A stretch of DNA of 64,000 bases. It comes from Burkholderia sp. GTDB lineage: Bacteria > Pseudomonadota > Gammaproteobacteria > Burkholderiales > Burkholderiaceae. This document shows, piece by piece, positions 1 to 8,389 of this stretch. The stretch covers positions 1,674,001 to 1,738,000 of the forward strand of contig CP144361.1 of the NCBI GenBank assembly GCA_040954445.1, written 5' to 3'. The position numbers were made by a program, and so were the translations under genes. The notes beneath the pieces were generated by a model that had not been told where the DNA came from, searched no databases, and saw only the letters and a list, made by a program, of their open reading frames with translations. The first letter of the stretch is position 1. The number at the start of each line of letters is the position of its first letter.

Positions 1-44
1 GTCGATGCTATTGCATCCTCACACTCGATTTATGCAACAACGCC
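1..44 (-). mobile_element. 3' terminal fragment of the IS903-like element
   Basis: The first 44 bases match the last bases of the 1.12-kb IS copies found throughout the window and end in the inverted repeat TTTATGCAACAACGCC. The rest of this copy lies outside the window or has been lost, so intactness cannot be judged. Strand is arbitrary for such a short end. Confidence 0.8.
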
Positions 45-206
45 GAGTCGATTTGTTAATTTCAAAATTATGAATTTCGAAGCAATATGCAACAATGCCG
101 AATTGATCGGCCAGCAAGGCTGAACATGATTGGCACGGTTTTCCGGAAAAAAGAGCCGCAGTTGATTCGTAATTTTCTCAAGGAAAAGCATGTTAGTTAT
201 GCCGCT
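45..206. other. Intergenic debris after hldD
   Basis: No gene is visible. The stretch holds a partial R1-type sequence (AATTTCAAAATTATGAATTTC), followed by CAATATGCAACAATGCC ending near 100, which resembles a decayed IS end joined to an R1 end. The remainder is A+T-rich and unrecognised. Confidence 0.5.
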
Positions 207-1229
207 TTACAACAATGCCATATTTTTCGCATCTGTCAGTAGCTGGCTGAACAGCCAGCGCACGTAACGGTCCACACCTTCTTGTACGGTCAGAAATGGC
301 GCGTCATAGCCGGCTGAGCGCAGCTTTGACTGGTCGGCCTGCGTGAAACACTGGTACTTACCGCGTAGTGTATCGAGGAACGGTACGTACTCGATCAATC
401 CCTGTTCCACCTGTTCGTCCAGCGTCAGCGGGGGCTGACCGTTGAGCGCGCGCAGCGTGTTGATTACCGAGCTTGCGATGTCGTTAAAGGGCTGGGCGCG
501 GCCCGTACCGAGATTGAAGATGCCCGATTTCTCCGGATGATCGAAGAAGAATAGATTGACTTTTACCACGTCCTCGACCGAGACGAAATCGCGCGTCTGC
601 TCGCCAGCTGCATAACCGTTGTACTCGCCGAATAGCTTGACCTTACCCTCGGCGCGGAACTGGTTGAAGTTGTGGAATGCTACTGAGGTCATGCGTCCCT
701 TGTGCGTCTCGCGCGGGCCATAGACGTTGAAGTAGCGAAAGCCGGCGATCTGGCTTTTCGCGTCCGGCAGCACGCGGCGGATCACCTGGTCAAATAGAAA
801 CTTCGAATAGCCGTAGACGTTGAGCGGTGCCTCCATCTCGCGTTCCTCGACGAAGCGCTGCGAGCCGCCGTAGATAGCCGCCGACGAGGCATAGAGGAAC
901 TGTGTACCGTTCGCCAGGCAGGTATCGAGCACCGCGCGGCTATAGCGGAAGTTGTTTACCATCATATAGCGACCGTCGGATTCCAGCGTATCCGAACAGG
1001 CACCTTCGTGGAATACCGCGCGCACCTTACCGAATTCGCCGCGCTGGCAGCGCTCGAGGAATTCGGTTTTGTCGAGATAGTCGTCGATCTCGCAATCGAC
1101 CAGGTTTCTGAACTTGTCGGCGCGGGTCAGGTTGTCAACCGCGATGATGTGCGTCTCGCCGCGCTCGTTGAGCGCCTTGACGAGATTCGCGCCGATGAAG
1201 CCGGCTGCGCCCGTGACGATGAGAGTCAT
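207..1229 (-). CDS. hldD: ADP-L-glycero-D-manno-heptose 6-epimerase
   Basis: This short-chain dehydrogenase-type epimerase makes ADP-L-glycero-D-manno-heptose, the heptose donor for the LPS inner core, in the cytoplasm. The N-terminus carries the NADP-binding glycine motif GAAGFIG (residues 7-13). The catalytic pair Tyr139/Lys143 lies in YGYSK, and Ser115/116 sit in the ASSAAIYGG strand. Length is 340 aa; the family is usually about 330. The extra tail ends in MALL-stop, and that codon series (ATGGCATTGTTGTAA) looks like a mutated IS end. The original stop therefore appears to have been replaced by repeat DNA. The core fold is complete, so it is probably functional. gmhB of the same pathway lies at 25.8 kb. 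Confidence 0.95.
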   Translation of the reverse strand: MTLIVTGAAGFIGANLVKALNERGETHIIAVDNLTRADKFRNLVDCEIDDYLDKTEFLERCQRGEFGKVRAVFHEGACSDTLESDGRYMMVNNFRYSRAVLDTCLANGTQFLYASSAAIYGGSQRFVEEREMEAPLNVYGYSKFLFDQVIRRVLPDAKSQIAGFRYFNVYGPRETHKGRMTSVAFHNFNQFRAEGKVKLFGEYNGYAAGEQTRDFVSVEDVVKVNLFFFDHPEKSGIFNLGTGRAQPFNDIASSVINTLRALNGQPPLTLDEQVEQGLIEYVPFLDTLRGKYQCFTQADQSKLRSAGYDAPFLTVQEGVDRYVRWLFSQLLTDAKNMALL

Positions 1230-1256
1230 GATCGTCCTGCTGTCAAAAGATACGGT

Positions 1257-2383
1257 AGCGTTGTGGCATAAATTGATCGTGAGGACTCAATGCCATCGAC
1301 GGGCATAATTTCAGGCGATACGAACGGATGGCGGACGAGCGAGGTCCGCCATGCGGTTGATGACGCCGACGCGAACGGAGACCTCGGTCGCCTGCGAGTC
1401 GATGTGACGCGCCCAGAAACAGTTGCCGGTGAGGGTCTTAAACCGATATATCGCATTCTCGGCAAGCGATTGCCGGTGGTAGCCACTTTCTTGCTTCCAT
1501 TCTCGACGACCGTCACGGGCAATTGCATCAACCGCGCCATTACACCACGCCGCACCGGGCATATCCGCTGGCCAATGAACGGGGCACCCTTCGCGTGGCG
1601 GAATCGAAGGAATAGCACTGCGTGCAGCAATGGCCGCATGGCATAGCTTGGTGTCGTAGGCACCATCACCGCCGATGACATCGATTTGTTCTTCGCGTGG
1701 AATCTGGTCGAGCAACTTGGCCAGAGCGTCACCGTCAGCCACATTCTGATTCGTCATTAGCGCGGCATGCACTTGACCCGTATTCGCGTTGAGCGCGAGA
1801 TGGACTTTACGCCACGTGCGCCGCTTCGCGTAGCCGTGCTGGCCACCCTTCCATGCACCCTCTCCATAGACCTTCAGGCCGGTGCTGTCGACAACCAGAT
1901 GGATCGGTTCATTGTCACGAAGGATCGGCAGTTCGACATCAAGCGTTTTTGCCCGGCGACAGAGCGTGGTGTAATTCGGCACCGGCAAGCTCGGGAAGGC
2001 TAGATCGCGTAGACTTTGGGTGAAACCTTGCAGGACGCGCAACGTCAGTCGATAGACGATTTTCACGCCAAGTAATGCCTGAACCAACGTATCGCCGTAT
2101 AGACGCGGGCGACCACGCGTGGGTATGGCGTCGGATATTCTGGCAAGGACTGCTTCATCTATCCATATCGTCACGTTCCCCCGGTTGATCAGGCCTGCCT
2201 TATAGGCCGCCCAATTCTTGGCACGGTAGCGTGCCTTCGGCTCACCTGTCTTGTGTATGTCCTGGCACATTTTCTTGGCAAAAATTAGGCAGTTACTCTG
2301 GAATCTGACTGGATAGGAGGCTGGCCCCCGTGACCGTTGCGCGTAAACGTCAACAGATCTCGCTCGATTTATGCAACAACGCC
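1257..2383 (-). mobile_element. IS903-like element, full-length copy
   Basis: Degenerate left end (AGCGTTGTGGCATAAAT) and good right end (TTTATGCAACAACGCC). Length is 1127 bp. The 9-bp flanks (AGATACGGT / CCACTGCGC) do not match, so the surroundings were rearranged after insertion. It sits just upstream of hldD and may have removed its natural promoter. Confidence 0.9.
1311..2270 (-). CDS. IS5 family (IS903 subgroup) transposase, intact
   Basis: A DDE transposase of 319 aa that binds the 18-bp element ends and catalyses cut-and-paste or co-integrate transposition. Start chosen at ATG 2270 (MCQDIHKTGE), as in the other copies. An in-frame reading upstream only runs into the terminal region. 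The acidic triad is readable: D in [12 protein letters not shown] in GGDGAYDT and E in the YHRQSLAENAIYRFK signature (Y-2-R-3-E-6-K). One extra residue (GCPVHWP in place of GAAHWP) distinguishes it. No stop or frameshift is seen, so it could supply transposase in trans to the many defective copies. Confidence 0.88.
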   Translation of the reverse strand: MCQDIHKTGEPKARYRAKNWAAYKAGLINRGNVTIWIDEAVLARISDAIPTRGRPRLYGDTLVQALLGVKIVYRLTLRVLQGFTQSLRDLAFPSLPVPNYTTLCRRAKTLDVELPILRDNEPIHLVVDSTGLKVYGEGAWKGGQHGYAKRRTWRKVHLALNANTGQVHAALMTNQNVADGDALAKLLDQIPREEQIDVIGGDGAYDTKLCHAAIAARSAIPSIPPREGCPVHWPADMPGAAWCNGAVDAIARDGRREWKQESGYHRQSLAENAIYRFKTLTGNCFWARHIDSQATEVSVRVGVINRMADLARPPSVRIA

Positions 2384-2572
2384 CCACTGCGCACGACACC
2401 GGTCTGCTCGGCAACTGCTCGTCGGGAGCGAGCGGTCTCGGGCGTACCGCGCCCGAAGTGCTGGGCAATGCGCTGACGCGGTCATGCTCGGCAGGCTGGA
2501 AGGCATGAAGCGGCAAGGCGAATGCAGCCCGAAGCTGGCTAGGCGCCAGATGTGTTGCGCAGCCGGCGTGCA

Positions 2573-3067
2573 TTAGTCCCGCTTTCCGACGCCGATTGTG
2601 ATGCCGGTTGTCGCGCCGACGCCCGAACCCCCTCGGTAGTGAGCCTTTTCGCGCTGGACACCCTTCCAGATCTGGTAGGCTTCCCAGACCGTGAAGACAA
2701 TCGCACTCCACTTAATGGCGGTGCCGGCACCACGCGTGACGAGCAAGCGCACCGGCTTGGCGAGCACGACTGAGGCGAGCGAGCTGACACGCGGATACTG
2801 GCTGACCAGCGAGCCGAGGCTGGCATTGAGCCCCTTCGCTGACTTGCCGAGCGAGCCGCCCAAGAAACCGGGCATCAGCAGTTTCAGCCAGCAGAAGCGA
2901 GTCAGGGCTTCACGCAGTTCTCCGCCGGCCTGCGCGAGTTCGAAGCGCTCGACGTCCGAGCGCAGGATCAGCAGTTCCTTGCACAGCGCGCGGTACTGCG
3001 TGGCGCTAAGCTTGCGCCGCGAACGCGGCTGGCGGAACAGGTGGTCATCCGATGCGGGTTGGTTCAT
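2573..3067 (-). CDS. DUF3318-type protein
   Basis: A 164-aa protein that I assign to the DUF3318 group by its position after DUF883 and YqjE genes, an arrangement known in Burkholderiaceae. The N-terminal ~70 residues are charged (RSRRKLSATQYRALCKELL, then the ERFELAQAGGELREAL helix). Two hydrophobic stretches follow (FCWLKLLMPGFLGGSLG and GAGTAIKWSAIVFTVWEAY), then a glycine-rich tail. Start chosen at ATG 3067 rather than the far-upstream one because the latter overlaps yqjE in another frame. Biochemical function is unknown; a membrane-associated role is inferred from the hydrophobic segments. Confidence 0.7.
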   Translation of the reverse strand: MNQPASDDHLFRQPRSRRKLSATQYRALCKELLILRSDVERFELAQAGGELREALTRFCWLKLLMPGFLGGSLGKSAKGLNASLGSLVSQYPRVSSLASVVLAKPVRLLVTRGAGTAIKWSAIVFTVWEAYQIWKGVQREKAHYRGGSGVGATTGITIGVGKRD

Positions 3068-3113
3068 GGTGCGTGGGCGTGAAAGGTACGACGGGCCACG
3101 GAATCCCGTGGGT

Positions 3114-3503
3114 TCAGGGCTTACTGCGAAACAGTTCGCGGTCCTTTTCCAGCTCGTGCAGGGTAGCCTCGAAGACGCTCGATACCTCGCGTAGGCTAGC
3201 ACGAGCCTTCAGGCTGCAGCCGAGCGAGCCGATCGCGTAAAACGCCGTGATTGCGGCGAGCGACTGCCAGCGGTAGCTATCCCAGGAAACGATCACGACC
3301 AGCACGGTCAGGCTAATCAGGGCCATGGCGGCCAGCATCATAGCGGCGAGCCCGAGGAATAGAACGCCGAGCAGGCGTTCCTTTTCCTCGGCGAGTTCGA
3401 TTCCGAGCAGCTCCAGCCGGGTTTGCAGCAGCGCGAATACAGAACCGAGCAGACGGCGCAGGGGGGCTTGTGCGGGATGAGGTGGAGGCGTATTAGTTGT
3501 CAT
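3114..3503 (-). CDS. YqjE / phage-holin-superfamily membrane protein
   Basis: 129 aa with a proline-rich N-terminus, an amphipathic segment (LLQTRLELLGIELAEEKERL), two transmembrane stretches (GVLFLGLAAMMLAAMALIS and an LVVIVSW...AFYAIGSLG region) and a charged C-terminal helix. This matches the YqjE family of small inner-membrane proteins, which sit in operons with DUF883/ElaB-type ribosome-associated membrane proteins. It lies between the DUF883 gene (gap about 100 bp) and the DUF3318 gene (46 bp), consistent with one transcript. Function is not established beyond the family name. Confidence 0.75.
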   Translation of the reverse strand: MTTNTPPPHPAQAPLRRLLGSVFALLQTRLELLGIELAEEKERLLGVLFLGLAAMMLAAMALISLTVLVVIVSWDSYRWQSLAAITAFYAIGSLGCSLKARASLREVSSVFEATLHELEKDRELFRSKP

Positions 3504-3606
3504 GTGTGGAGGGCTTGCGCGTGCAAGAGGTGACCGGTTGCCACCGGCGCGCGGGGTGCGCCGGCGGGAACCGCGGCACCGCTCGCAGGCACCGGGGGAG
3601 CGAAGC

Positions 3607-3909
3607 TTACTGGCGGTTGATCAGCAGGCCGATCAAGACGCCTACGCCAGCAGCGATGCCGATCGAGGTCCACGGATGTTCGTGGACGTAGTCGTCGGTC
3701 GCGCGTACCGCCTTCTTGCCTTGCTCGACGACCACCACCTGGACGTCGGCCGCTTTTTCCTTCGCCTGCTTCAGGCGCGAGAGCGCCTTTTCGCGAAGCT
3801 CCGACGCACGGTCACCGGTAGTGGTCGCCGCTTGTTTCAGCAGGTCTTCCGCATCCGCGAGAACGGTTTTGATATCTGACATCAGTTTCTCCTTGTTGAC
3901 TTCCGACAT
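3607..3909 (-). CDS. DUF883 family (ElaB/YqjD-like) membrane-anchored protein
   Basis: 100 aa starting at ATG 3909 (MSEVNKEKLMSDIKTVLADA). Roughly 70 residues of long charged helix come first (AEDLLKQAATTT, then REKALSRLKQAKEKAADV). The conserved DYVHEHPWTSIGIAAG motif follows, with one C-terminal transmembrane helix ending LIGLLINRQ. This is the standard layout of YqjD/ElaB proteins, which anchor to the inner membrane by the C-terminus and, in E. coli, associate with ribosomes in stationary phase. It is first in the DUF883-YqjE-DUF3318 set. The upstream in-frame ATG at 3969 was rejected because the added residues do not look like this family. Confidence 0.85.
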   Translation of the reverse strand: MSEVNKEKLMSDIKTVLADAEDLLKQAATTTGDRASELREKALSRLKQAKEKAADVQVVVVEQGKKAVRATDDYVHEHPWTSIGIAAGVGVLIGLLINRQ

Positions 3910-4054
3910 TTCAACTCCCTTTGTGCAGGGTGAGCGCGTAGCGGACATCCTAGCGGAACCCGTGCCCACTGGCGAGCCAAAGTGTAGTGGATCTGGTTAT
4001 TTATAGGCCAGTTCACATTCCCCGTAAGGGGCATTTACTTTCCCAGCAATTTGT

Positions 4055-4124
4055 TATTGATCCGCAATTCAATTCGTTATCTTGAAATTAGAAAATCGTT
4101 CCTCATGTCTTTTTTCCATGCTCC
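4055..4124. repeat. R1 palindromic repeat, left half only
   Basis: Begins TA-TTGATCC and follows the R1 consensus through CTCATGTCTTTTTTCCATGC, then stops at the left end of the IS copy at 4125. The right arm is missing on the far side. A short extra AATTC duplicates part of the arm. Confidence 0.75.
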
Positions 4125-5243
4125 GGCGTTGTTGCATAAATCGAGCGTGAGGACGCAATTGCATCGCAGCATAATTCAGGCGATACGAACGGATTGCGGA
4201 CGAGCGAAGTCCACCATGCGATTGATTACGCCGACGCGAAGGGCAACCTCGGTCGCCTGCGCGACGATGTGACGCGCCCAGAGAGAGTTTCCGGTGAGCG
4301 CCTTGAACCGATACATCCCATGCTCGGCAAGCGATCGCCGGTGCTAGCCACTATCTTGCTTCCATTCTCGACGACCGTCACGGGCAATTGCATCAACCGC
4401 GCCATTACGCCACGCCGCACCGGGCATATCCGCTGGCCAATGAACGGCACCCTCGCGTGGCGGAATCGAAGGAATAGCACTGCGTGCAGTAATGGCCGCA
4501 TGCATGGCTTTGTGTCGTAGACACCATCACCGCCGATGATATCGATTTGTTCTTCGCGTGGAATCTGGTCGAGCAACTTGGCCAGAGCGTCACCGTCAGC
4601 CACATTCTGATTCGTCATTAGCGCGGCATGCACTTGACCCGTATTCGCGTTGAGCGCGAGATGGACTTTACGCCACGTGCGCCGCTTCGAGTAGCCGTGC
4701 TGGCGCACCTTCCATTCACCTTCTCCATAGACCTTCAGACCGGTGCTGTCGACAACCAGATGGATCGGTTCATTGTCACGAAGGATCGGCAGTTCGACAT
4801 CAAGCGTTTTTGCCCGGCGACAGAGCGTGGTGTAATTCGGCACCGGCAAGCTCGGGAAGGCCAGATCGCGCAGACTTTGGGTGAAACCTTGCAGGGCGCG
4901 CAACGTCAGTCGATAGACGGTCTTCACGCCAAGTAATGCCTGAATCAGCGTATCGCCGTATAGACACGGGCGACCACGTGTGGGTATGGCATCGGGTATG
5001 CTGGCAAGGACGGCTTCATCTATCCATATTGTTACGTTCCCCCGGTTGATCAGGCCTTCATTATAGGCCGCCCAATTCCTGACACGGTAGCGTGCCTTCG
5101 GCTCACCTTTCTTGTGTATGTCCTTGCGCATTTTCTTGGCAAAAATTAGGCAGTTACTCTGGAATCTGACTTGCTAGGAGGCTGGCCCCGCGACCGTTGC
5201 GCGTAAACGTCAACGGATCTCGCTCGATTTATGCAACAACGCC
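4125..5243 (-). mobile_element. IS903-like element, full length, defective
   Basis: 1119 bp with both ends intact. It interrupts an R1 repeat on the left and abuts the rfbD remnant on the right. The 9-bp flanks (CCATGCTCC / TCATCCACA) do not match. Confidence 0.92.
4176..5131 (-). pseudogene. IS903-like transposase, frameshifted
   Basis: The frame is intact from MRKDIHKKGE through both catalytic aspartates to YDTKPC. It then shifts near 4500, where the usual GCATGGCATGG is GCATGCATGG, and the catalytic glutamate region is read out of frame. Not expected to be active. Confidence 0.88.
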
Positions 5244-5320
5244 TCATCCACATGTTAGCCTGCGGGCTGGAAGTGATGGCGTGACCCACTGCTGTATCAA
5301 TGCCGCGTGCGAACAATGCC

Positions 5321-5405
5321 GTTCGAAGCCGAGATGGCCATTGACTCCGGTCACCAGAATGTGGGGGCGATTCTCTCGATCGTCATGCCTGCGCCTTTCA
5401 TGCAT
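5321..5405 (-). pseudogene. rfbD: dTDP-4-dehydrorhamnose reductase, N-terminal stump
   Basis: Reading from an ATG that overlaps the rfbC stop (ATGCATGA), the frame gives a short leader and then HILVTGVNGHLGFE. That is the Rossmann glycine motif that opens RfbD/RmlD. Homology stops at about 5321, where GGCATTGTTCGCA resembles a worn IS end. The rest of the reductase is absent and an IS copy follows at 5243. The start-stop overlap shows that rfbC and rfbD were translationally coupled. Without a second copy elsewhere, dTDP-L-rhamnose could not be completed. Confidence 0.65.
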
Positions 5406-5949
5406 ACACCTGAGCCTGCGCCAGGCTCAGGCCTACGGCATCCTGCGTAGCCAGCATTGGCTCGCCGTCGAACGGCCATTCGATACCGATATCGGGATCA
5501 TTCCAGCGAATGCAGCGAACGTGCTCTGGACACCAGTAATCGGTGGTCTTGTAGAGAAGCTGGGCCACCTCGGACAAGGTCAGAAAACCATGCGCGAAGC
5601 CAGGCGGCACCCATATCTGCCGCTGGTTTTCGGTCGACAGTACATAACCTGTCCATTGCCCGAATCGCGGCGAACTACGCCGAATGTCAACCGCGACATC
5701 GAATATGCTGCCCTCGACTACGCGTACCAGCTTGCCCTGTGCGTGCTCGATTTGGTAATGCAGCCCGCGCAACACACCGCGCACCGAACGCGAATGATTG
5801 TCCTGCAGGAACATCACGCCCGGCGCGACCTGTTCCTCGAACTCGCGCGCATTGAAACTTTCGAAGAAATAGCCGCGTGCATCGCTGAACACCTTCGGCT
5901 CGATGAGCTTGACTTCCGGTAGCGCTGTTTCGCTTACTTGGATTGTCAT
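5398..5949 (-). CDS. rfbC: dTDP-4-dehydrorhamnose 3,5-epimerase
   Basis: A 183-aa cupin enzyme (RmlC/RfbC) that epimerises C3 and C5 of dTDP-4-keto-6-deoxyglucose in dTDP-L-rhamnose synthesis for O-antigen. Family features in order: the FSDARGYFFESFN strand, FLQDNHSRS followed by RGVLRGLHYQ (catalytic His in GLHYQ), and GKLVRVVEGSIFDVAVDIR. Further on come WVPPGFAHGFLTLS and the YKTTDYWCPEHVRCIRWNDPDIGIEWP block. Length is normal. Downstream rfbD survives only as a stump, and upstream rfbB/rfbA are replaced by repeat DNA ending directly before the ATG, so both expression and pathway role are doubtful. Confidence 0.93.
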   Translation of the reverse strand: MTIQVSETALPEVKLIEPKVFSDARGYFFESFNAREFEEQVAPGVMFLQDNHSRSVRGVLRGLHYQIEHAQGKLVRVVEGSIFDVAVDIRRSSPRFGQWTGYVLSTENQRQIWVPPGFAHGFLTLSEVAQLLYKTTDYWCPEHVRCIRWNDPDIGIEWPFDGEPMLATQDAVGLSLAQAQVYA

Positions 5950-5950
5950 G

Positions 5951-5994
5951 TGCGGCGGCTCCGGTTTTTCTAGCCATAGAGTTGGGGTAAAATG
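5951..5994. repeat. Relic repeat abutting the rfbC start (left part)
   Basis: GCGGCGGCTCCGGTTTTTCTAG followed by GGTAAAATG. The same block stands directly before pheS (57430). The sequence continues on the other side of the IS at 7121, showing that the IS split it. Probably the edge of an older mobile element that I cannot name. Confidence 0.6.
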
Positions 5995-7120
5995 GGCGTT
6001 GTTGCATAAATCGAGTGTGAGGATGCAATAGCATCGACAGGCATAATTTTAGGCCATACGAACGGATTGCGGACGAGCGAGGTCCGCCATACGGTTGATG
6101 ACGCCGACGCGAATGGAGACCTCGGTCGCCTGCGAGGCGATGTGACGCGCCCAGAGACAGTTGCCGGTGAGGGTCTTGAACCGATAGATCGCATTCTCGG
6201 CAAGCGATCGGCGGTGGTAGCCACTGTCTTGCTTCCATTCTCGACGACCGTCACGGGCAATTGCATCAACCGCGCCATTACGCCACGCCGCACCGGGCAT
6301 ATCCGCTGGCCAATGAACGGCACCCTCGCGTGGCGGAATCGAAGGAATAGCACTGCGTGCAGCAATGGCCGCATGGCATGGCTTGGTGTCGTAGGCACCA
6401 TCACCGCCGATGACATCGATTTGTTCTTCGCGTGGAATCTGGTCGAGCAACTTGGCGAGAGCGTCACTGTCAGCCACATTCTGATTCGTCATTAGCGCGG
6501 CATGCACTTGACCCGTATTCGCGTTGAGCGCGAGATGGACTTTACGCCACGTGCGCCGCTTCGAGTAGCCGTGCTGGCGCACCTTCCATTCACCTTCTCC
6601 ATAGACCTTCAGACCGGTGCTGTCGACAACCAGATGGATTGGTTCATTGTCACGAAGGATCGGCAGTTCGACAGCAAGCGTTTTTGCCCGGCGACAGAGC
6701 GTGGTGTAATTCGGCACCGGCAAGCTCGGGAAGGCCAAATCGCGCAGACTTTGGGTGAAACCTTGCAGGGCGCGCAACGTTAGTCGATAGACGGTCTTCA
6801 CGCCCAGTAATGTCTGAATCAGCGTATCGCCGTATAGACACGGGCGACCACTTGTGGGTATGGCATCGGGTATGCTGGCAAGGACGGCTTCATCTATCCA
6901 TATTGTTACGTTCCCCCGGTTGATCAGGCCTTCATTATAATAGGCCGCCCAATTCCTGACACGGTAGCGTGCCTTCGGCTCACCTGTCTTGTGTATGTCC
7001 TTGCACATTTTCTTGGCAAAAAATAGGCAGTTACTCTGGAATCTGACTTGATAGGAGGCTGGCCCCACAACCGTTGCGCGTAAACGCCAACGGATCTCGC
7101 TCGATTTATGCAACAACGCC
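5995..7120 (-). mobile_element. IS903-like element, full length, perfect target duplication
   Basis: 1126 bp with both terminal repeats intact. It is flanked on both sides by GGTAAAATG (5986-5994 and 7121-7129), a perfect 9-bp target duplication as expected for the IS903 subgroup. This marks it as one of the most recent insertions. Confidence 0.97.
6049..7008 (-). CDS. IS5 family (IS903 subgroup) transposase, intact
   Basis: 319 aa from ATG 7008 ([10 protein letters not shown]). Complete DDE fold: D in [12 protein letters not shown] in [11 protein letters not shown] in the [15 protein letters not shown] block. One tyrosine is duplicated (AAYYNEGL) relative to the other copies. Longer in-frame readings upstream pass through the IS end into flanking relic DNA and are not part of the protein. 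Together with the intact target duplication, this copy is a good candidate for current activity. Confidence 0.9.
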   Translation of the reverse strand: MCKDIHKTGEPKARYRVRNWAAYYNEGLINRGNVTIWIDEAVLASIPDAIPTSGRPCLYGDTLIQTLLGVKTVYRLTLRALQGFTQSLRDLAFPSLPVPNYTTLCRRAKTLAVELPILRDNEPIHLVVDSTGLKVYGEGEWKVRQHGYSKRRTWRKVHLALNANTGQVHAALMTNQNVADSDALAKLLDQIPREEQIDVIGGDGAYDTKPCHAAIAARSAIPSIPPREGAVHWPADMPGAAWRNGAVDAIARDGRREWKQDSGYHRRSLAENAIYRFKTLTGNCLWARHIASQATEVSIRVGVINRMADLARPQSVRMA

Positions 7121-7256
7121 GGTAAAATGCATCCTCTCAACTGGAGGATGAGATGTTGAAGAAGGTGGGGACTTGTAGGAAGTTGCGCTGGTGGCGACGG
7201 AGGGAGCGCGTGCGCGACCGCAGACGCCGCCAGCGCCGACGAATGGCGTTGTTGCA
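7121..7256. repeat. Relic repeat (right part) and a 12-bp IS end
   Basis: Continuation of the relic before rfbC: ...GGAGGATGAGATGTTGAAGAAG..., closely similar to 57497-57520 upstream of pheS. A reading MLKKVGTCRKLRWWRRR follows but soon becomes low-complexity arginine and is not a credible gene. It ends in GGCGTTGTTGCA (7245-7256), a stub of an IS903-like end. Confidence 0.55.
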
Positions 7257-7257
7257 C

Positions 7258-7304
7258 ATTGATCCGAAATTCGTGATCTTAAAATTTGAAACGCTTCCCT
7301 CATG
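7258..7304. repeat. R1 palindromic repeat, left half
   Basis: TTGATCCGAAATTCGTGATC through TTCCCTCATG, then directly the left end of an IS copy. The same R1/IS junction (after TCCCTCATG) is seen at 43788 and 62000. Confidence 0.75.
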
Positions 7305-8353
7305 GGCGTTGTTGGATAAATCGAGCGCGAGGACGCAATGGCATCGACGGGCACAATTTCAGGCGATACGAACGGATTGCGGACCAGCGAGGTCCGCCAT
7401 GCGGTTGATTACACCGACGCGAACGGCAACCTCGGTCGCCTGCGAGGCAATGTGACGCGCCCAGAGACAGTTGCCGGTGAGGGCCTTGAACCGATACATC
7501 GCATTCTCGGCAAGCAATCTCCGGTGGTAGCCACTGTCTTGCTTCCACTCTCGACGACCGTCACGGGCAATTGCATCAACCGCGCCATTACGCCACGCCG
7601 CACCGGGCATATCCGCTGGCCAATGAGCGGCACCCTCGCGTGGCGGACTCGAAGGAATAGCACTGCGTGCAGCAATGGCCGCATGGCATGGCTTGGTGTC
7701 GTAGGCACCGTCAGCCACATGCTGATTCGTCATTAACGCGGCATGCACTTGACCCGTATTCGCGTTGAGCGCGAGATGGACTTTACGCCAGGTGCGCCGC
7801 TTCGAGTAGCCGTGCTGGCGCAACTTCCATTCACCTTCGCCATAGACCTTCAGACCGGTGCTGTCGACAACCAGATGGATCGGTTCGTTGTCGCGAAAGA
7901 TCGGCAGTTCGACATCAAGCGTTTTTGCCCGGCGACAGAGCGTGGTGTAATTCGGCACCGGAAAGCTCGGGAAGGCCAAATCGCGTAGACTTTGGGTGCA
8001 ACCTTGCAGGGCGCGCAACGTCAGTCGATAGACGGTCTTCACGCCAAGTAATGCGTGAGTCAGCGTATCGCCGCCGTATAGAACACGGTTAACCACGTGT
8101 GGGTATGGCGTCGGGTATTCTGGCAAGGACAGTTTCATCTATCCATATCGTCACGTTCCAACGGTTGATCAGTATAGGCCGCCCGCTTCCTGACATGGAA
8201 GAGGGCTTTCGGCTCACCTGTTTTGTGTATGTCCTTGCGCATTTTCTTGGAAAAATTAGGTAGTTACTCTGAAATTTGACTTGATAGGGGGCTGGCCCCG
8301 CGACCTTTGCGCGTAAACGTCAAAGGATCTCGCTCGATTTATGCAACAACGCC
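7305..8353 (-). mobile_element. IS903-like element, internally deleted
   Basis: 1049 bp with recognisable ends (left GGCGTTGTTGGATAAATCG). It is shorter than the 1.12-kb copies because of an internal deletion and decay near the 5' end. The flanking 9-mers do not match. Confidence 0.9.
7359..8242 (-). pseudogene. IS903-like transposase, deleted and frameshifted
   Basis: The C-terminal 259 codons read MKLSLPEYPTP... through to RPQSVRIA. The segment between NQHVAD and GAYDTK is deleted, removing about 20 residues before the second catalytic aspartate. The N-terminal part is out of frame. Confidence 0.88.
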
Positions 8354-8389
8354 ATGAGACAATCAATATCTATTGCTATATAACCGGTT

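Noticed and set aside
1008..1271. Plus-strand open frames across hldD, and similarly long antisense frames in pyrD, fabH, glyS, lepA and pheT
   Set aside because: They are antisense shadows produced by G+C-rich codon bias; the minus-strand proteins have clear family motifs.
4405..4605. Alternative-frame proteins [20 protein letters not shown]... inside each IS
   Set aside because: Same-strand +1 frame of the transposase; no evidence for programmed frameshifting, which is not used by IS903-type elements.
7148..7250. Small arginine-rich ORF MLKKVGTCRKLRWWRRR...
   Set aside because: Low-complexity basic reading in a relic repeat; its counterpart at 57499 diverges and stops soon, so no conserved protein is supported.
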